From: Rheinheimera aquimaris
GTDB taxonomy: Bacteria > Pseudomonadota > Gammaproteobacteria > Enterobacterales > Alteromonadaceae
NCBI RefSeq assembly: GCF_020531985.1
Contig: NZ_JAJAVQ010000004.1
Location: 1 to 64,000 of the forward strand
DNA length: 64,000 nucleotides
Direction of reading: 5' to 3'
Numbering within the stretch: position 1 is the first letter of the stretch; each line of letters begins with the position of its first letter. Of this stretch, positions 34,605 to 46,564 are shown in pieces. A program made the position numbers and the translations under genes. The notes below the pieces were generated by a model that searched no databases, was not told the origin of the DNA, and worked only from the letters and a program-made list of their open reading frames with translations.

Positions 34605-34850
34605 TTACTTATCTTTGTCACCAGAATCAGCCACATCATTGTCAGGAAGTAAATCTCTGGCGTTACATTTAAGTGCATTGGAGACTTTAAGCAGCGCTTC
34701 AATACTCACATTGACCTGGCCACGTTCTATCCGGCTTACATAACTTAGATCGATACCGGCGGCATGACACAGCTCAAGCTGTGTTAGTTTCTGCTGTATG
34801 CGTCTGTTTTTTACATTTAGCCCTAGGGCGCTTAAAAACTGCTTACTCAT
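34605..34850 (-). CDS. Small XRE regulator
   Basis: 81 residues from the ATG at 34850 with GAGGC upstream. The HTH (about 12-65) includes LTQLELCHAAGIDLSYVSRI and ends LLPD. It is about half identical to the XRE protein at 13240-13449, sharing the SYxxRIERGxxNV core and RDLLP ending, so the two belong to one group of short controller-like regulators. It diverges from the 34933 gene; GACTAT (34873) and GGTCTATAGT (34897-34906) between them are candidate operator halves. The tail is acidic (DNDVADSGDKDK). Confidence 0.75.
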   Translation of the reverse strand: MSKQFLSALGLNVKNRRIQQKLTQLELCHAAGIDLSYVSRIERGQVNVSIEALLKVSNALKCNARDLLPDNDVADSGDKDK

Positions 34851-34932
34851 CAAAAGCCTCGTAAATTTAGGCGACTATGATGATTTGCCCTCTAGCGGTC
34901 TATAGTTTATATTCCTAGGCATATATTCCTAC

Positions 34933-35898
34933 ATGATGAGTGAGTGCATGGAGCGGTATAAGTTGATCTTTGATGGGCAAGTTAAAGAAGGGAAGGACAA
35001 GCAGCTTATTGGCACGTTTCTCTGCAAATTCTTAAAGATATCAGAAAGTAACAGAGATAAGTTGTTCTCAGGGCGCACGTATTCACTACGAAATAATCTA
35101 AACCAGCAACAAGCGAACGAGCTTCATGCAAAGCTGGAGCAGGCCGGAATATTAACAAAAGTCATTCGAGAAAAATCACTGCAAGAAGACGTAACGTATC
35201 AAGAGACCGTCGTTAATTCAGCATCTCACGTTAAGAGCGAGGCCGATGACTACCGGGTAACTGTCAGCAACAAAGTACTGTGTAAACACTGTGGCTCTTT
35301 GCTGCAAGATGGCGCTGTAAGCACTCAGTTTACTGACACTCACCCAGAGCCAGTGACGGCTTTACCAAAAATGCCTGAGCTCCAAAACAACGCAGCAGTT
35401 TCACCAGTGGAACTGGAAACTTTGGATCTGATCCCTTGGTGGAAGGAGCGATTTAAGCTCTTACAAGACAGCGGTGCAGCTGAGATGGGGTTCAAAGACT
35501 ACTTTGTGCATGGCATCACCAAGCTACCCAAATCGGATTCAAAAAAACTCACGTTTCAGTGGTTCTCGATGTTAATCGGTTTAGTAATTGGCCCTTTGTT
35601 GTATCTGTTCAAAGGCATGTTTAGGAAAGGGTTGTTCTTAACTCTATTGAGTACGGTTGTTTCAACTATTGTTGCCATTTGTATGACGCTAATGGGGTAT
35701 GAATTTAAACCCTTTATTAGCAGCTTGATTGCTATGGTGATCGTGGCACAGCTCTACATCTACGACTATTTCCGATACAAGATCATAAACGAAACCTTTT
35801 GGCCTGGGCTACCGAAATGGATGGGGAGTCCCGTAACAATCACGCTGGCATGGCTGGCATTCATCGGGTTCATTTATTGGATATCAGAGCTGATCTAA
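34933..35898 (+). CDS. Membrane protein with a DUF2628-like C-terminal domain
   Basis: 321 residues; starts at 34933, 34936 or 34948 (MERYKLIF) are possible. The N-terminal 80 residues look like a small alpha/beta domain ending in ANELHAKLEQAGILTKV. A linker carries a CKHCG pair, perhaps part of a zinc site. The C-terminal part has FQWFSMLIGLVIGPLLYLFK followed by further membrane helices, the pattern of DUF2628 inner-membrane proteins. It diverges from the small XRE gene and may be regulated by it. Function is unknown; the domain name is from pattern only. Confidence 0.6.
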   Translation: MMSECMERYKLIFDGQVKEGKDKQLIGTFLCKFLKISESNRDKLFSGRTYSLRNNLNQQQANELHAKLEQAGILTKVIREKSLQEDVTYQETVVNSASHVKSEADDYRVTVSNKVLCKHCGSLLQDGAVSTQFTDTHPEPVTALPKMPELQNNAAVSPVELETLDLIPWWKERFKLLQDSGAAEMGFKDYFVHGITKLPKSDSKKLTFQWFSMLIGLVIGPLLYLFKGMFRKGLFLTLLSTVVSTIVAICMTLMGYEFKPFISSLIAMVIVAQLYIYDYFRYKIINETFWPGLPKWMGSPVTITLAWLAFIGFIYWISELI

Positions 35899-35985
35899 GA
35901 ATATTTATCAGCAGAGCGGGCTGAAATCTAAATCGTGAATGCTAACTAGCTATCAAAATTAATTTTTTATTAACTGGAGTAATGT

Positions 35986-36396
35986 ATGGGAAAGCTAGCT
36001 TGTTTGTTGTTGTCAGTATCGCTTTTAACTGGATGTTTTGGTTCAGTGCCAAAATGCTCAAGCGGTGCATCAAAAGAAATATTATTAAATTTGCTGATTA
36101 GGGACATGCTTAATGCTAGCCATGAAGTACTAAGTGATAGAGATTTAAATAAGTACATACAAGTCATTAATGTTAGAACTACTGACTATGATAAGCAGCT
36201 CAAGCGATATACATGTGAAGCCATTGTTAGGTTCGGAGATCAATTAGACTACCCAATTTACTATGAATCGGTCATTGATGAAGAAAGCGGCGAACACATG
36301 GTGTACACAGACCGCCTCAATATAAAACAGGCATTCGGTTTAACTCATGTTGTGAATGGCATCATTCTGAAAGTAAATCAGGGAAAGAATAAATAA
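35986..36396 (+). CDS. Small lipoprotein of unknown function
   Basis: 136 residues with a lipoprotein signal, MGKLACLLLSVSLLTGC, modified at Cys17. The mature part has two further cysteines (PKCSS and YTCEA), which may form a disulfide, and a strand-rich core around RYTCEAIVRFGDQLDYPIYY. CTGGAG precedes the ATG. It lies alone between the DUF2628-like gene and a good terminator. No family recognised; membrane-anchored periplasmic location is the only firm statement. Confidence 0.7.
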   Translation: MGKLACLLLSVSLLTGCFGSVPKCSSGASKEILLNLLIRDMLNASHEVLSDRDLNKYIQVINVRTTDYDKQLKRYTCEAIVRFGDQLDYPIYYESVIDEESGEHMVYTDRLNIKQAFGLTHVVNGIILKVNQGKNK

Positions 36397-36536
36397 AAGA
36401 TGATACGTTTCGTATCAGCATAGTAACGTATCAACTTGAATTCAGACTACATCGACCGAGAAATCTGATACTCTACAAAGCAGAACTTTAAGCAGGAAGT
36501 TCTGCTTAGCCTATGGCAAGATAGGCTGGCAATTTT

Positions 36537-36569
36537 AGTCCTCAGTTATTTTCACTGGGGACTTTTTCT
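36537..36569 (+). terminator. Terminator after the lipoprotein gene
   Basis: AGTCCTCAG (36537-36545) pairs with CTGGGGACT (36555-36563) through nine base pairs including one G-T, followed by TTTTTCTC. A second hairpin just upstream (AAGCAGAACTT with AAGTTCTGCTT, 36478-36507) lacks a T tract. Confidence 0.8.
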
Positions 36570-36637
36570 CTCTGCGTATGAGAGTTTATGGCAGGAAGTA
36601 AGTTAGTACCCCCCTTAAAATTCCAGAGGACAATATA

Positions 36638-37168
36638 ATGTCGATTCTGTTAGACAAGCGCGAGTTAAAAAAAGCAGCAAAGGAATTGTCGCTTGTAAAA
36701 CTGCAGGAAGTAGTTTCAACGTTAAACGCAGTTATTGCTGAACGTGAAAAAGAATCTGAAGTAATAAGTCAGATAGAGCAGTTGGCTAAATCTCAGGGAT
36801 TCACGTTAGAGCAGTTAGGCTACAAAATCAGTAGTGAAGTCGCATCAGCCGCAAGTGATGACGGAGCATCATCAAATGCTAAGCGGCCGACGAAGCCAAA
36901 ATTCAAAACCATCAACAAAGATAAGCAGTACTTCTATGTAGAAGACGGTAAGTTACACCTACTTCGAACTCATACTATGAAGAAGGGGCTTCAGGACAAA
37001 GGTATCGACGTAATTTCCGTATCTAAGGTTGATAAGAAGCATGTTAAACAAGTCGATGCATTAGTTGCTGAAGCAACAGCGCAAGCACTTGAAAACTACA
37101 ACGCCAAAGTTGATGCCTGGAACGAATGGGCTGCTGCTAATGGTGAAGAGATCTTATCCAAGAAGTAA
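36638..37168 (+). CDS. Hypothetical protein with an H-NS-like coiled-coil N-terminus
   Basis: 176 residues. The first 60 form a coiled coil (ELSLVKLQEVVSTLNAVIAE then REKESEVISQIEQLAKSQGF) that resembles the oligomerisation part of H-NS family proteins. A flexible Ala/Ser linker follows, then a basic domain (KPKFKTINKDKQYFYVEDGK). The usual H-NS DNA-binding signature is missing, so DNA binding is not assured. AGAGGA precedes the ATG, and a good terminator follows. It may be a nucleoid-type silencer carried by the island or an unrelated coiled-coil protein. Confidence 0.5.
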   Translation: MSILLDKRELKKAAKELSLVKLQEVVSTLNAVIAEREKESEVISQIEQLAKSQGFTLEQLGYKISSEVASAASDDGASSNAKRPTKPKFKTINKDKQYFYVEDGKLHLLRTHTMKKGLQDKGIDVISVSKVDKKHVKQVDALVAEATAQALENYNAKVDAWNEWAAANGEEILSKK

Positions 37169-37175
37169 CTCTGTT

Positions 37176-37207
37176 CTGGTGCCTAGCTGAGCCGGGCACC
37201 AGCTTTC
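37176..37207 (+). terminator. Terminator after the H-NS-like gene
   Basis: CTGGTGCC (37176-37183) pairs with GGCACCAG (37195-37202), with an 11-base loop, and is followed by CTTTCC. It begins eight bases after the stop codon. Confidence 0.65.
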
Positions 37208-37406
37208 CTGCAATACCCCCAAATATCCATCCTTGTAATACGTTGCTATTTACATGAACTGGCTTTGTTCAGACTCAGCATAAAGAAGCGCACACAACTC
37301 AACAGTGTTGCATAAGTGTAAAATTTAGCTAATGTAGTGACAGATTATCAAGAATTCACTATGTTAGTGACAAGGCATGCACTTTGTCACTGTTCTAGTT
37401 AAAAAA

Positions 37407-37434
37407 CTGCACTTTAATGCACATTAAAGTGCAG
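37407..37434. repeat. Palindrome CTGCACTTTAATG / CATTAAAGTGCAG
   Basis: Two exact 13-base arms flank a 2-base centre (CA). The same core, GCACTTTAAT...ATTAAAGTGC, forms a 16-bp-arm hairpin at 60049-60084, 22.6 kb away. Confidence 0.75.
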
Positions 37435-37594
37435 AATAGAATCTATGTCTTATCATTATCTAATGTATGTAGTCTCTAAAGAGTACACTTAAGTTAAGCT
37501 TTAATTTAATAATCAGTGATATGCTTCGCGTCTCTTATTTAGCGATCGAGGATTGCTCTTTTCTTTCGCAGACTCATTATCTTAGTGATAGTAA

Positions 37595-38005
37595 ATGAAT
37601 AAAAAAATTAAACATGAGTACCAAATCAGTATGCGCTCAGCCATGGAGGCTGAACAAGTCAATGATTTAGACAATGCGTTTAAGTCTCTTGAAAGAGCGC
37701 ATATTTTAGGGCAGAGATATTTTATACCGCACATAGCGACGCACTGGCAGATGTTACGAATTGGGCTTAAACGCAATGATAATCGCGAGGTTATTGGTCA
37801 GATCGTCCGTTTGATAGCAACGGTTCCGGGTTTTATATTTGGTTGGGTTCCAAGGGGAAATCCTGGAGGCGCGAATATCTCTGCTTTAAAGCCAGTGCCC
37901 TTGCCAGCTGACTTGCAACCCTTGCTAGCTGACAGCCCCATTTGGCGGGACGTCTTAATACGCCTGACTATTTACGCGGTTATCGTTTTAATCGTATTAG
38001 CATAA
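37595..38005 (+). CDS. DUF3703 family membrane-associated protein
   Basis: 136 residues. The N-terminal part is helical with the family pattern AFKSLERAHILGQRYFIPHI and HWQMLRIGLKRND; the stretch GWVPRGNPGGANIS is the strongest DUF3703 mark. A single membrane helix closes the protein (LTIYAVIVLIVLA). DUF3703 genes are often beside czc and mer loci; the role is not known. No strong ribosome site is seen. It converges on the czc operon, with a perfect hairpin between them. Confidence 0.8.
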   Translation: MNKKIKHEYQISMRSAMEAEQVNDLDNAFKSLERAHILGQRYFIPHIATHWQMLRIGLKRNDNREVIGQIVRLIATVPGFIFGWVPRGNPGGANISALKPVPLPADLQPLLADSPIWRDVLIRLTIYAVIVLIVLA

Positions 38006-38030
38006 ACACCCATACTATTGCCAAAACGTT

Positions 38031-38059
38031 CTTCGCTGCAGCCCAATGCTGCAGCGAAG
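38031..38059. terminator. Bidirectional hairpin between DUF3703 and czcA
   Basis: CTTCGCTGCAGC (38031-38042) and GCTGCAGCGAAG (38048-38059) form a perfect 12-bp stem with a 5-base loop between convergent genes. Confidence 0.7.
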
Positions 38060-38070
38060 CAGGTTAATGA

Positions 38071-41202
<3,132 letters not shown>

Positions 41203-42249
41203 TTAATGATCATGCTCGGCTTCAGATTTTTCAATATCCGCTTTTAACAGATAGCTGTTTGTAGTGACATACAACTGGCCGGGCTTTAAACCGGCAATCA
41301 CTTCGACATAATCCATGTCGCTACGGCCAAGCTGCAATGGGGTAAAGACATATTCGCTATTATTTTTCACGAAGACACCGCTTTGATTGTCCAGTGTTTG
41401 AATGGCCGATTTTTTAACGGCAAGCTCAACGTTGAATTCACCGCTTATTACAGCACCCTCGATCAATTGCCCGGACGACAGTTTACCGTCACGGTTATCC
41501 AGCTTAACTCTGGCCAGCTGGTAGGGCTGGGTTAATGACGGGATGATATGCGCAATTACGCCGTTAATCTCAGTGTCAGCGGCCATAATGACCACGTTTT
41601 GCCCTGTCGCGACAGCATCTTGTTGTGACGGGTACAGCCGAAAATCTGCCCACAGGCTGCCAAAATCAGCAATGTTAAACAGCGTCTGCTGCTGTGCGAC
41701 TTCACCAACATTGGCGCTGCGCTGAATAACAACGCCGTCAATTGGCGCTTTAATGGCATAGGTATTTAAGCTCTCATTTGACTCGACAACGGCCAGCACA
41801 TCGCCTGCTTTTACGCTGTCACCCAGTGAGAATTTCACCGAGGTAAGAAGACCGGGAAAACGGGCATTAACATGGCTGATGCGGTTTGGATCAGCGCTAA
41901 GCTTGCCATAAACAACCTGATGTTGGCGTAATAACTGGCTGTCAGCACGATCAGTGACAATATTTACCGCCGTAGCCATATCATCACTAATGCGGCTGCT
42001 TAGGGTTTCATTGTGTTCATGCTCGTCGTTTTCGTCGTGCCCTTCATGCTCATTGTGTTCTTCATGTTCTTCATGTTCTTCGTTCTCGCCGTGTTTTTCG
42101 TGCTCTTCATTTTTCTTAGCGTCAGATTGCGGTTTTACCGCTTGCTCTTTGGCATGGACATGCGCATGTTCTTGCTCATTGGCAGCCATTACTTGCATCG
42201 GCATCAGCCAGGCTGCAATAAACATTGCCAGTGTTAGATGTGACTTCAT
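41203..42249 (-). CDS. czcB: Periplasmic adaptor CzcB with a His/Glu-rich N-terminus
   Basis: 348 residues from the ATG at 42249 (AGGAAG upstream). The signal peptide ends near AANEQ. Residues 25-105 are a striking His/Glu array (HAHVHAKEQ, EEHEKHGENEEHEEHEEHNE and so on) that could bind many divalent ions. The adaptor core follows, with the lipoyl-type half motifs LTSVKFSLGDSVKAGDVLAV and IKAPIDGVVIQRSANVGEVA, then the barrel and a His-containing end (EAEHDH). It links CzcA to CzcC. The low-complexity GAA/CAT codon array may vary in length. Confidence 0.9.
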   Translation of the reverse strand: MKSHLTLAMFIAAWLMPMQVMAANEQEHAHVHAKEQAVKPQSDAKKNEEHEKHGENEEHEEHEEHNEHEGHDENDEHEHNETLSSRISDDMATAVNIVTDRADSQLLRQHQVVYGKLSADPNRISHVNARFPGLLTSVKFSLGDSVKAGDVLAVVESNESLNTYAIKAPIDGVVIQRSANVGEVAQQQTLFNIADFGSLWADFRLYPSQQDAVATGQNVVIMAADTEINGVIAHIIPSLTQPYQLARVKLDNRDGKLSSGQLIEGAVISGEFNVELAVKKSAIQTLDNQSGVFVKNNSEYVFTPLQLGRSDMDYVEVIAGLKPGQLYVTTNSYLLKADIEKSEAEHDH

Positions 42250-42327
42250 AATGCTATCTTCCTGTATATTCTGTTTGCCACGTCGCACAGTTAATGAAGT
42301 GCGGCACCGGGGCAATAATCTTGTCAG

Positions 42328-43572
42328 TTACTGCGTTACCGGCTCGGCGGTAAGCTGTTCAATCGTCGCCTGGCTCAATAGCACCGCAGTGGCGGTTTCC
42401 AGTAAGTGTCTTTTTGCCTGCAACAATTCTTGCTGGGCATTAAGCCAATCTTGATAATTTGAGCGCCCGCGCTGGTATGCATCACGCGTAAGATCCAGCG
42501 CTTGTTCCAGGTTGGGGATCACGTACTGCGCCAACTGTTGGTGACTGGTAATAAATTGCTGTCGTTGCGAGTACGCATCAAACAAGCGTTCATGCAGGAT
42601 CAGTAAGCTATCCTGCTGTCGATACTCGACATTGTTTCGCTCTGCCAGCGCAGCTTCGATGGCTGCACTATTGCGACGTTCAGCAAATAACGGCACTGAG
42701 ATACCAAAGGTAAGGCCTGTATCATCACTGGCCTGATAGCGTCTTACCCCTACCTGCCAACTCAGATCGGCGCGATTCTGGCTTTGTGCCAGTCGCACTT
42801 CAGCGTCTTTTAACCGACGTTCAGAGGCAAAAATGGTTAACGCCGGCGATTGTTGCAGCCGCTGATACAGCTCGGCAAAAGGGCGGCTTTGACCAAAAGC
42901 AAACAAATTACCTGCCACAACGTTAAAGTTGGCGCTGGTATCACCCCAAAAACGTGCTATGGCTATTTTTTGCCGCTCAATGCGCTGCAACAGGGCGTCC
43001 CGCCCGATCTGAACCTGCGCCAGTTGCGCCTTTGCCCGCATGATTTCAGCATCTGACAAGGCACCGCTGGCGGCACGTTTTTCTGCGCTTTGCAGCAGGG
43101 CTTCTGAGAGCTCTACGGCCTCTTCTGTCAGTGTCAATTCCTGCTGGCTGGCCAATAGATTAATATAATTGCGGGTAAGTTCGGCCAGCACATCCAGGGT
43201 TTGCGCTTGTTGCTGCCAATCAAGAGTATTGAGCCTGGCGTCTACTACCGCAGCGCGCCACTGAGCTTTGTTATCCAGCTCTATCACGGAAGATAAGGCG
43301 ACTGTCAGCTCAGCACCGGCCAGCCCTCTGGCCTCTCCGGTGCCCGCAACATTCTCAAGCTCTACACCGAGTTGATAACCGGGTTTAAGGCTTTGCACAT
43401 CACGCTCTGCCAGCAGTCGCTGTTGGGTAAATTTAAACTGATGCAGCTGCGGGTTGTGTTGCAGTGTTTTATCTATTGCCTGTTGTAATGTCAGTGCTTG
43501 CGGCTCGGCACATAGCGGAAGCGCGCAAAATACCGCCGCCAGTATTGCTGGCAGCATTAGTGTCATACGCAT
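42328..43572 (-). CDS. czcC: Outer-membrane factor CzcC
   Basis: 414 residues with a signal peptide ending near CAEP and two TolC-type repeats, each with long helices (LTLQQAIDKTLQHNPQLHQF; LDLTRDAYQRGRSNYQDWLN). This is the channel of the CzcCBA pump. It is the first of the three pump genes and follows the CzcI-like gene by about 50 bases. No lipobox is seen. Length and motif layout match CzcC of other gammaproteobacteria. Confidence 0.9.
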   Translation of the reverse strand: MRMTLMLPAILAAVFCALPLCAEPQALTLQQAIDKTLQHNPQLHQFKFTQQRLLAERDVQSLKPGYQLGVELENVAGTGEARGLAGAELTVALSSVIELDNKAQWRAAVVDARLNTLDWQQQAQTLDVLAELTRNYINLLASQQELTLTEEAVELSEALLQSAEKRAASGALSDAEIMRAKAQLAQVQIGRDALLQRIERQKIAIARFWGDTSANFNVVAGNLFAFGQSRPFAELYQRLQQSPALTIFASERRLKDAEVRLAQSQNRADLSWQVGVRRYQASDDTGLTFGISVPLFAERRNSAAIEAALAERNNVEYRQQDSLLILHERLFDAYSQRQQFITSHQQLAQYVIPNLEQALDLTRDAYQRGRSNYQDWLNAQQELLQAKRHLLETATAVLLSQATIEQLTAEPVTQ

Positions 43573-43622
43573 GGGTATGCTCCTGAAAGTTAATCGTTAA
43601 TAAAAAGGATAAACAAGCAGGA

Positions 43623-43988
43623 TCAGATATTTGGCGGCGGCACCGGTGGGCGATAGCTAATGAGGTTTAACCCTGGTTGGGTAGCGGCTATAACGCTGTC
43701 ACGGAAGTTAAGCACCTCCATGCCCTGAAAAAAAGCGATATAGCAGGTGACATGAGCATGATTACTGTGTTCGTCGGTATCATGCTCAGAGTTATGTGCA
43801 ACGTTATGTGCAGTGACTTGCTCACTGCTTACGTCGAAAAGGGTATCTGAGTGGCAGTGTTCATGTTGCAGGTCAGTGTAGGTATGGGCATGATCGGGCA
43901 AATGCATAACTAACGCATCACAGGCCATCACGGCATGATTCAGCATAGTCAGCAACAGTAATAATAAGCCTGATGTACGACCTAACAT
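43623..43988 (-). CDS. Small His-rich exported protein, CzcI-like
   Basis: 121 residues with an N-terminal hydrophobic segment (GLLLLLLTMLNHAVMA) that may be a signal peptide. The middle is full of His and Asp (HLPDHAHTYTDLQHEHCHSD, then NSEHDTDEHSNHAH), and the end is Pro-rich. Position just ahead of czcC matches CzcI, a small protein of czc loci with a possible regulatory role. The protein probably binds divalent metal in the periplasm. The name is from position and composition, not from a clear motif. Confidence 0.6.
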   Translation of the reverse strand: MLGRTSGLLLLLLTMLNHAVMACDALVMHLPDHAHTYTDLQHEHCHSDTLFDVSSEQVTAHNVAHNSEHDTDEHSNHAHVTCYIAFFQGMEVLNFRDSVIAATQPGLNLISYRPPVPPPNI

Positions 43989-44041
43989 AAATCCCTCAGT
44001 AAGTTAGCGCTATGGTAGCGCTATTGCGACTTAACAACAAG

Positions 44042-44947
44042 CTACGCTTTTAGCTGTAAAATCCTGCGCGCACCATTGAGTACAACTAATCCAATGATGA
44101 ACCCTATTACCAGATCCGGATAGCGTGACCCGGTCCAGGTGACTAATAATCCGGCCAAAATCACCCCTGCATTTGCGATAACGTCATTTGCAGAAAAAAT
44201 CCAACTGGCTTTCATATGCGCGCCGCTTTCTTTTTGTTGATGAATTAACGAAAGACAGATCACATTAGCAACCAAAGCAATAGCGCCCATAATTAACATC
44301 AACGTCGACACTGGCTCGTTACCAAACAGGTAGCGCCGTATCACCTCACTGATCACCCCAAAAGCTAAAATTAATTGCAGCCAGCCGGCAAGCTGTGCGG
44401 CGTTTAATTGAACCTTGCTACTACGCCCGACTGCGTATAGCGCAACCCCGTATACCGCTGCATCGGCAAACATATCCAAAGAGTCGGCTATTAACCCGGT
44501 TGATTGAGCCAGCCAACCGGTCACAAACTCTACTGCAAACATCACCGCGTTAATGCCCAGCAACCATTTTAAAATTAACTCCTCACGCAGCGAACCTGAT
44601 GCTGTGGATTGTCTGGCCTGCGTTACCTCTTCGGGTTTCACCGGCCCGGTCTTTGTCAGCGATGCGCCCAGCCCTAAGCTGTGCATTTTTGTTGTAATTT
44701 CATTGGCATTCACCGTGTGAAAAACGCGAACCTGCCTTTGTCGGATATCAAACTGTAACAGAACACCGGGCTCAACTGTTTCCAGCGCCATACGGATCAA
44801 ACGCTCTTCGGCAGGGCAGTCCATTTTAGGCACCCTAAATTCACTAAGGTAGGCATATTTTGCATGCTTATCAGGTGCATCAACGGCGCTATTTTCACTG
44901 TTGCCCGTTTCGCTACACTTATCATTGGAACAGCATTTTGCATTCAT
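44042..44947 (-). CDS. CDF-type cation transporter with an N-terminal HMA-like domain
   Basis: 301 residues from the ATG at 44947; a longer frame to 45076 would cross the promoter. The N-terminus has two Cys clusters (CCSNDKC) and an HMA-like fold with VPKMDCPAEERLIRMALE. The CDF core has DSLDMFADA (first metal Asp pair) and SANDVIANAG (second), in about five helices. It is divergent from a cadR/pbrR gene and has a MerR-type promoter, so it should be induced by Cd, Pb or Zn. A close paralogue is at 51412-52308. Transcription may continue into the czc genes 54 bases downstream. Confidence 0.88.
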   Translation of the reverse strand: MNAKCCSNDKCSETGNSENSAVDAPDKHAKYAYLSEFRVPKMDCPAEERLIRMALETVEPGVLLQFDIRQRQVRVFHTVNANEITTKMHSLGLGASLTKTGPVKPEEVTQARQSTASGSLREELILKWLLGINAVMFAVEFVTGWLAQSTGLIADSLDMFADAAVYGVALYAVGRSSKVQLNAAQLAGWLQLILAFGVISEVIRRYLFGNEPVSTLMLIMGAIALVANVICLSLIHQQKESGAHMKASWIFSANDVIANAGVILAGLLVTWTGSRYPDLVIGFIIGLVVLNGARRILQLKA

Positions 44948-44978
44948 AACCGATAAACCTTGGGTTGATATGAAACCT

Positions 44979-45009
44979 AGTTTAAACTCTGTAGTTACTA
45001 TAGAGTCAA
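44979..45009 (-). promoter_or_regulatory. CadR/PbrR-type promoter of the CDF gene
   Basis: Minus strand: -35 TTGACT (45004-45009), 19-bp spacer with the dyad CTCTATAGTAACTACAGAG, and -10 TAAACT (44979-44984). This is a near-perfect MerR-family promoter between the CDF gene and the divergent regulator. Confidence 0.88.
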
Positions 45010-45023
45010 TAGGCAGTATCGAG

Positions 45024-45434
45024 ATGATCAAGATTGGAGAGCTGGCAAAAATCTCTGGCTGTTCTGTGCAAACCATCCGTCACTATGAAAAGGAGCAGCT
45101 TCTTGCGGCGAAATTACGTAGCGATGGTAATTTCCGCCTCTACGATCACGCTGATATCGAGCGGTTGCTATTTATTAAACACTGCCGGAGTTTAGATCTG
45201 AGTTTGGCAGAAATTCGTCAGTTACTGAGTTTGAATGACTCGCCAATGTCGCAGTGTGATGATGTTAATCAGATGATTGAACAGCATATCGAGCAGGTAG
45301 AACGTCGCATAGCGGATTTAACGCAGCTTAATAAACAACTAAAGGCTTTACGTCTTAGCTGCAACTCGAAGCGCACGGTAGAGCACTGTGGTATTTTAAA
45401 ACAATTGAATGAAGCCGTTAGTCAAACCAACTAA
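45024..45434 (+). CDS. cadR: Cd/Pb-responsive MerR-family regulator
   Basis: 136 residues from the ATG at 45024. The MerR HTH (IGELAKISGCSVQTIRHYEK) is followed by the dimer helix and cysteines at 78, 113 and 122, the same positions as the metal ligands of PbrR/CadR proteins. The C-terminal His-rich tail of some CadR proteins is missing. It should bind the dyad in the 45-kb promoter and activate the divergent CDF gene when Cd or Pb binds. It is followed 31 bases later by czcD. Confidence 0.88.
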   Translation: MIKIGELAKISGCSVQTIRHYEKEQLLAAKLRSDGNFRLYDHADIERLLFIKHCRSLDLSLAEIRQLLSLNDSPMSQCDDVNQMIEQHIEQVERRIADLTQLNKQLKALRLSCNSKRTVEHCGILKQLNEAVSQTN

Positions 45435-45465
45435 GTTGTTATCAGCAATAAATAGGTGAGTCTTA

Positions 45466-46374
45466 ATGCACCAGCACAACCATTCACATATCAAAGACGA
45501 CAGCGACAACCGGATCGCTATGGCTTTTTTTCTTAATGTGGGTTTTACCCTAATTGAGTTTATCGGCGGTTGGTTAACCAACAGCACAGCAATTATGGCA
45601 GATGCAGTGCATGACCTGGGTGATAGCTTATCTATTGGCAGTGCATGGCTGTTGAACCGGCTTGGCCGAAAGTCTGCAAACCGACAATTTACTTACGGCT
45701 ACCGCAGATTGTCATTGTTTGGCGCCTTAATTAACGGCTTGGTATTGATTGCCGGATCGGTTTGGGTACTGACTGAGGCAATACCGCGGCTGGCTAACCC
45801 GGTAATGCCAGTGACAGAGGGAATGCTGGCTTTAGCTGTGCTGGGTGTTGCAGTCAATGGCTTTGCCGCTTACCGCTTGAGCAAAGGAAATACACTGAAT
45901 GAAAAAGTGCTGAATTGGCATTTGCTTGAAGACGTTCTTGGGTGGGTTGCAGTTTTGGTTGTGGCTATTGTGCTGCAATTTGTGGATTGGCCTATCCTTG
46001 ACCCTTTGCTTTCTATTGGTTTCACCTTATTTATTTTGGTTAATGTTTTACGAAACCTCAGCACAACTGCGCGTTTATTTCTGCAAGCCGCGCCAGATAG
46101 CAAATTGCAAAATGAAATCCAAGATACTTTGCTGAAAATTGATGAGTTAGACAGCATTCATCACCTGCATCTCTGGTCGCTTGATGGTGAACATCATGTA
46201 CTCACCGCACATGTGGTAACCAATGCCAGCAAGGCATTTACTGCAAACCATTATGCCGATATTAAGCTGCGTATTGCTAACGCATTGGAGCAGTTTGATT
46301 TAGCACATACCACGATAGAACTGGAGTTAACACAAGAACATTGTCGGGATGAATTCCCGGATAAGGTGCAGTGA
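45466..46374 (+). CDS. czcD: Zinc/cobalt/cadmium CDF transporter CzcD
   Basis: 302 residues with a His-containing N-terminus ([15 protein letters not shown]), six membrane helices and the CDF metal motifs: [13 protein letters not shown] in helix 2 (His and Asp ligands), [16 protein letters not shown] in helix 5, and a cytoplasmic domain with [20 protein letters not shown]. It moves Zn, Co or Cd from the cytoplasm to the periplasm in exchange for protons, delivering metal to the Czc pump. It follows cadR on the same strand. Its stop codon lies beside the GTG start of the truncated ynfA. Confidence 0.92.
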   Translation: MHQHNHSHIKDDSDNRIAMAFFLNVGFTLIEFIGGWLTNSTAIMADAVHDLGDSLSIGSAWLLNRLGRKSANRQFTYGYRRLSLFGALINGLVLIAGSVWVLTEAIPRLANPVMPVTEGMLALAVLGVAVNGFAAYRLSKGNTLNEKVLNWHLLEDVLGWVAVLVVAIVLQFVDWPILDPLLSIGFTLFILVNVLRNLSTTARLFLQAAPDSKLQNEIQDTLLKIDELDSIHHLHLWSLDGEHHVLTAHVVTNASKAFTANHYADIKLRIANALEQFDLAHTTIELELTQEHCRDEFPDKVQ

Positions 46375-46375
46375 A

Positions 46376-46564
46376 GTGACCGTCATTACAACGTTAGGTT
46401 TATTTATCATTACTGCAATAGCAGAAATTGTCGGTTGCTATTTGCCTTACTTGTGGCTGAAAAAAGGAGCTTCAGCCTGGGTGCTGTTACCTGCTGCAAT
46501 CAGTCTGGCATTATTTGCCTGGTTGTTAACGCTTCACCCAACGGCTGCTGGAAACGAAAAGTAA
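46376..46564 (+). pseudogene. ynfA: YnfA family protein, C-terminally truncated
   Basis: 62 residues from the GTG at 46376. The sequence [20 protein letters not shown] and [19 protein letters not shown], up to LTLHPTAAG, matches the first half of YnfA/UPF0060 membrane proteins, which are normally about 108 residues. After TAAG the frame runs into NEK and stops, exactly where sequence shared with the 3' end of lspA begins (from about 46543). The gene lost its last two helices in the rearrangement that placed the lspA fragment here. It is unlikely to be functional. Confidence 0.8.

Larger units (their letters stand above)
37169..37594. other. Intergenic stretch with palindromes
   Basis: 426 bases without a gene. 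It holds the terminator at 37176-37207, the repeated words ATGTAGTGACA and ATGTTAGTGACA, an inverted repeat GTGACAAG...CTTTGTCAC (about 37367-37390) and the perfect palindrome at 37407-37434. Confidence 0.6.
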
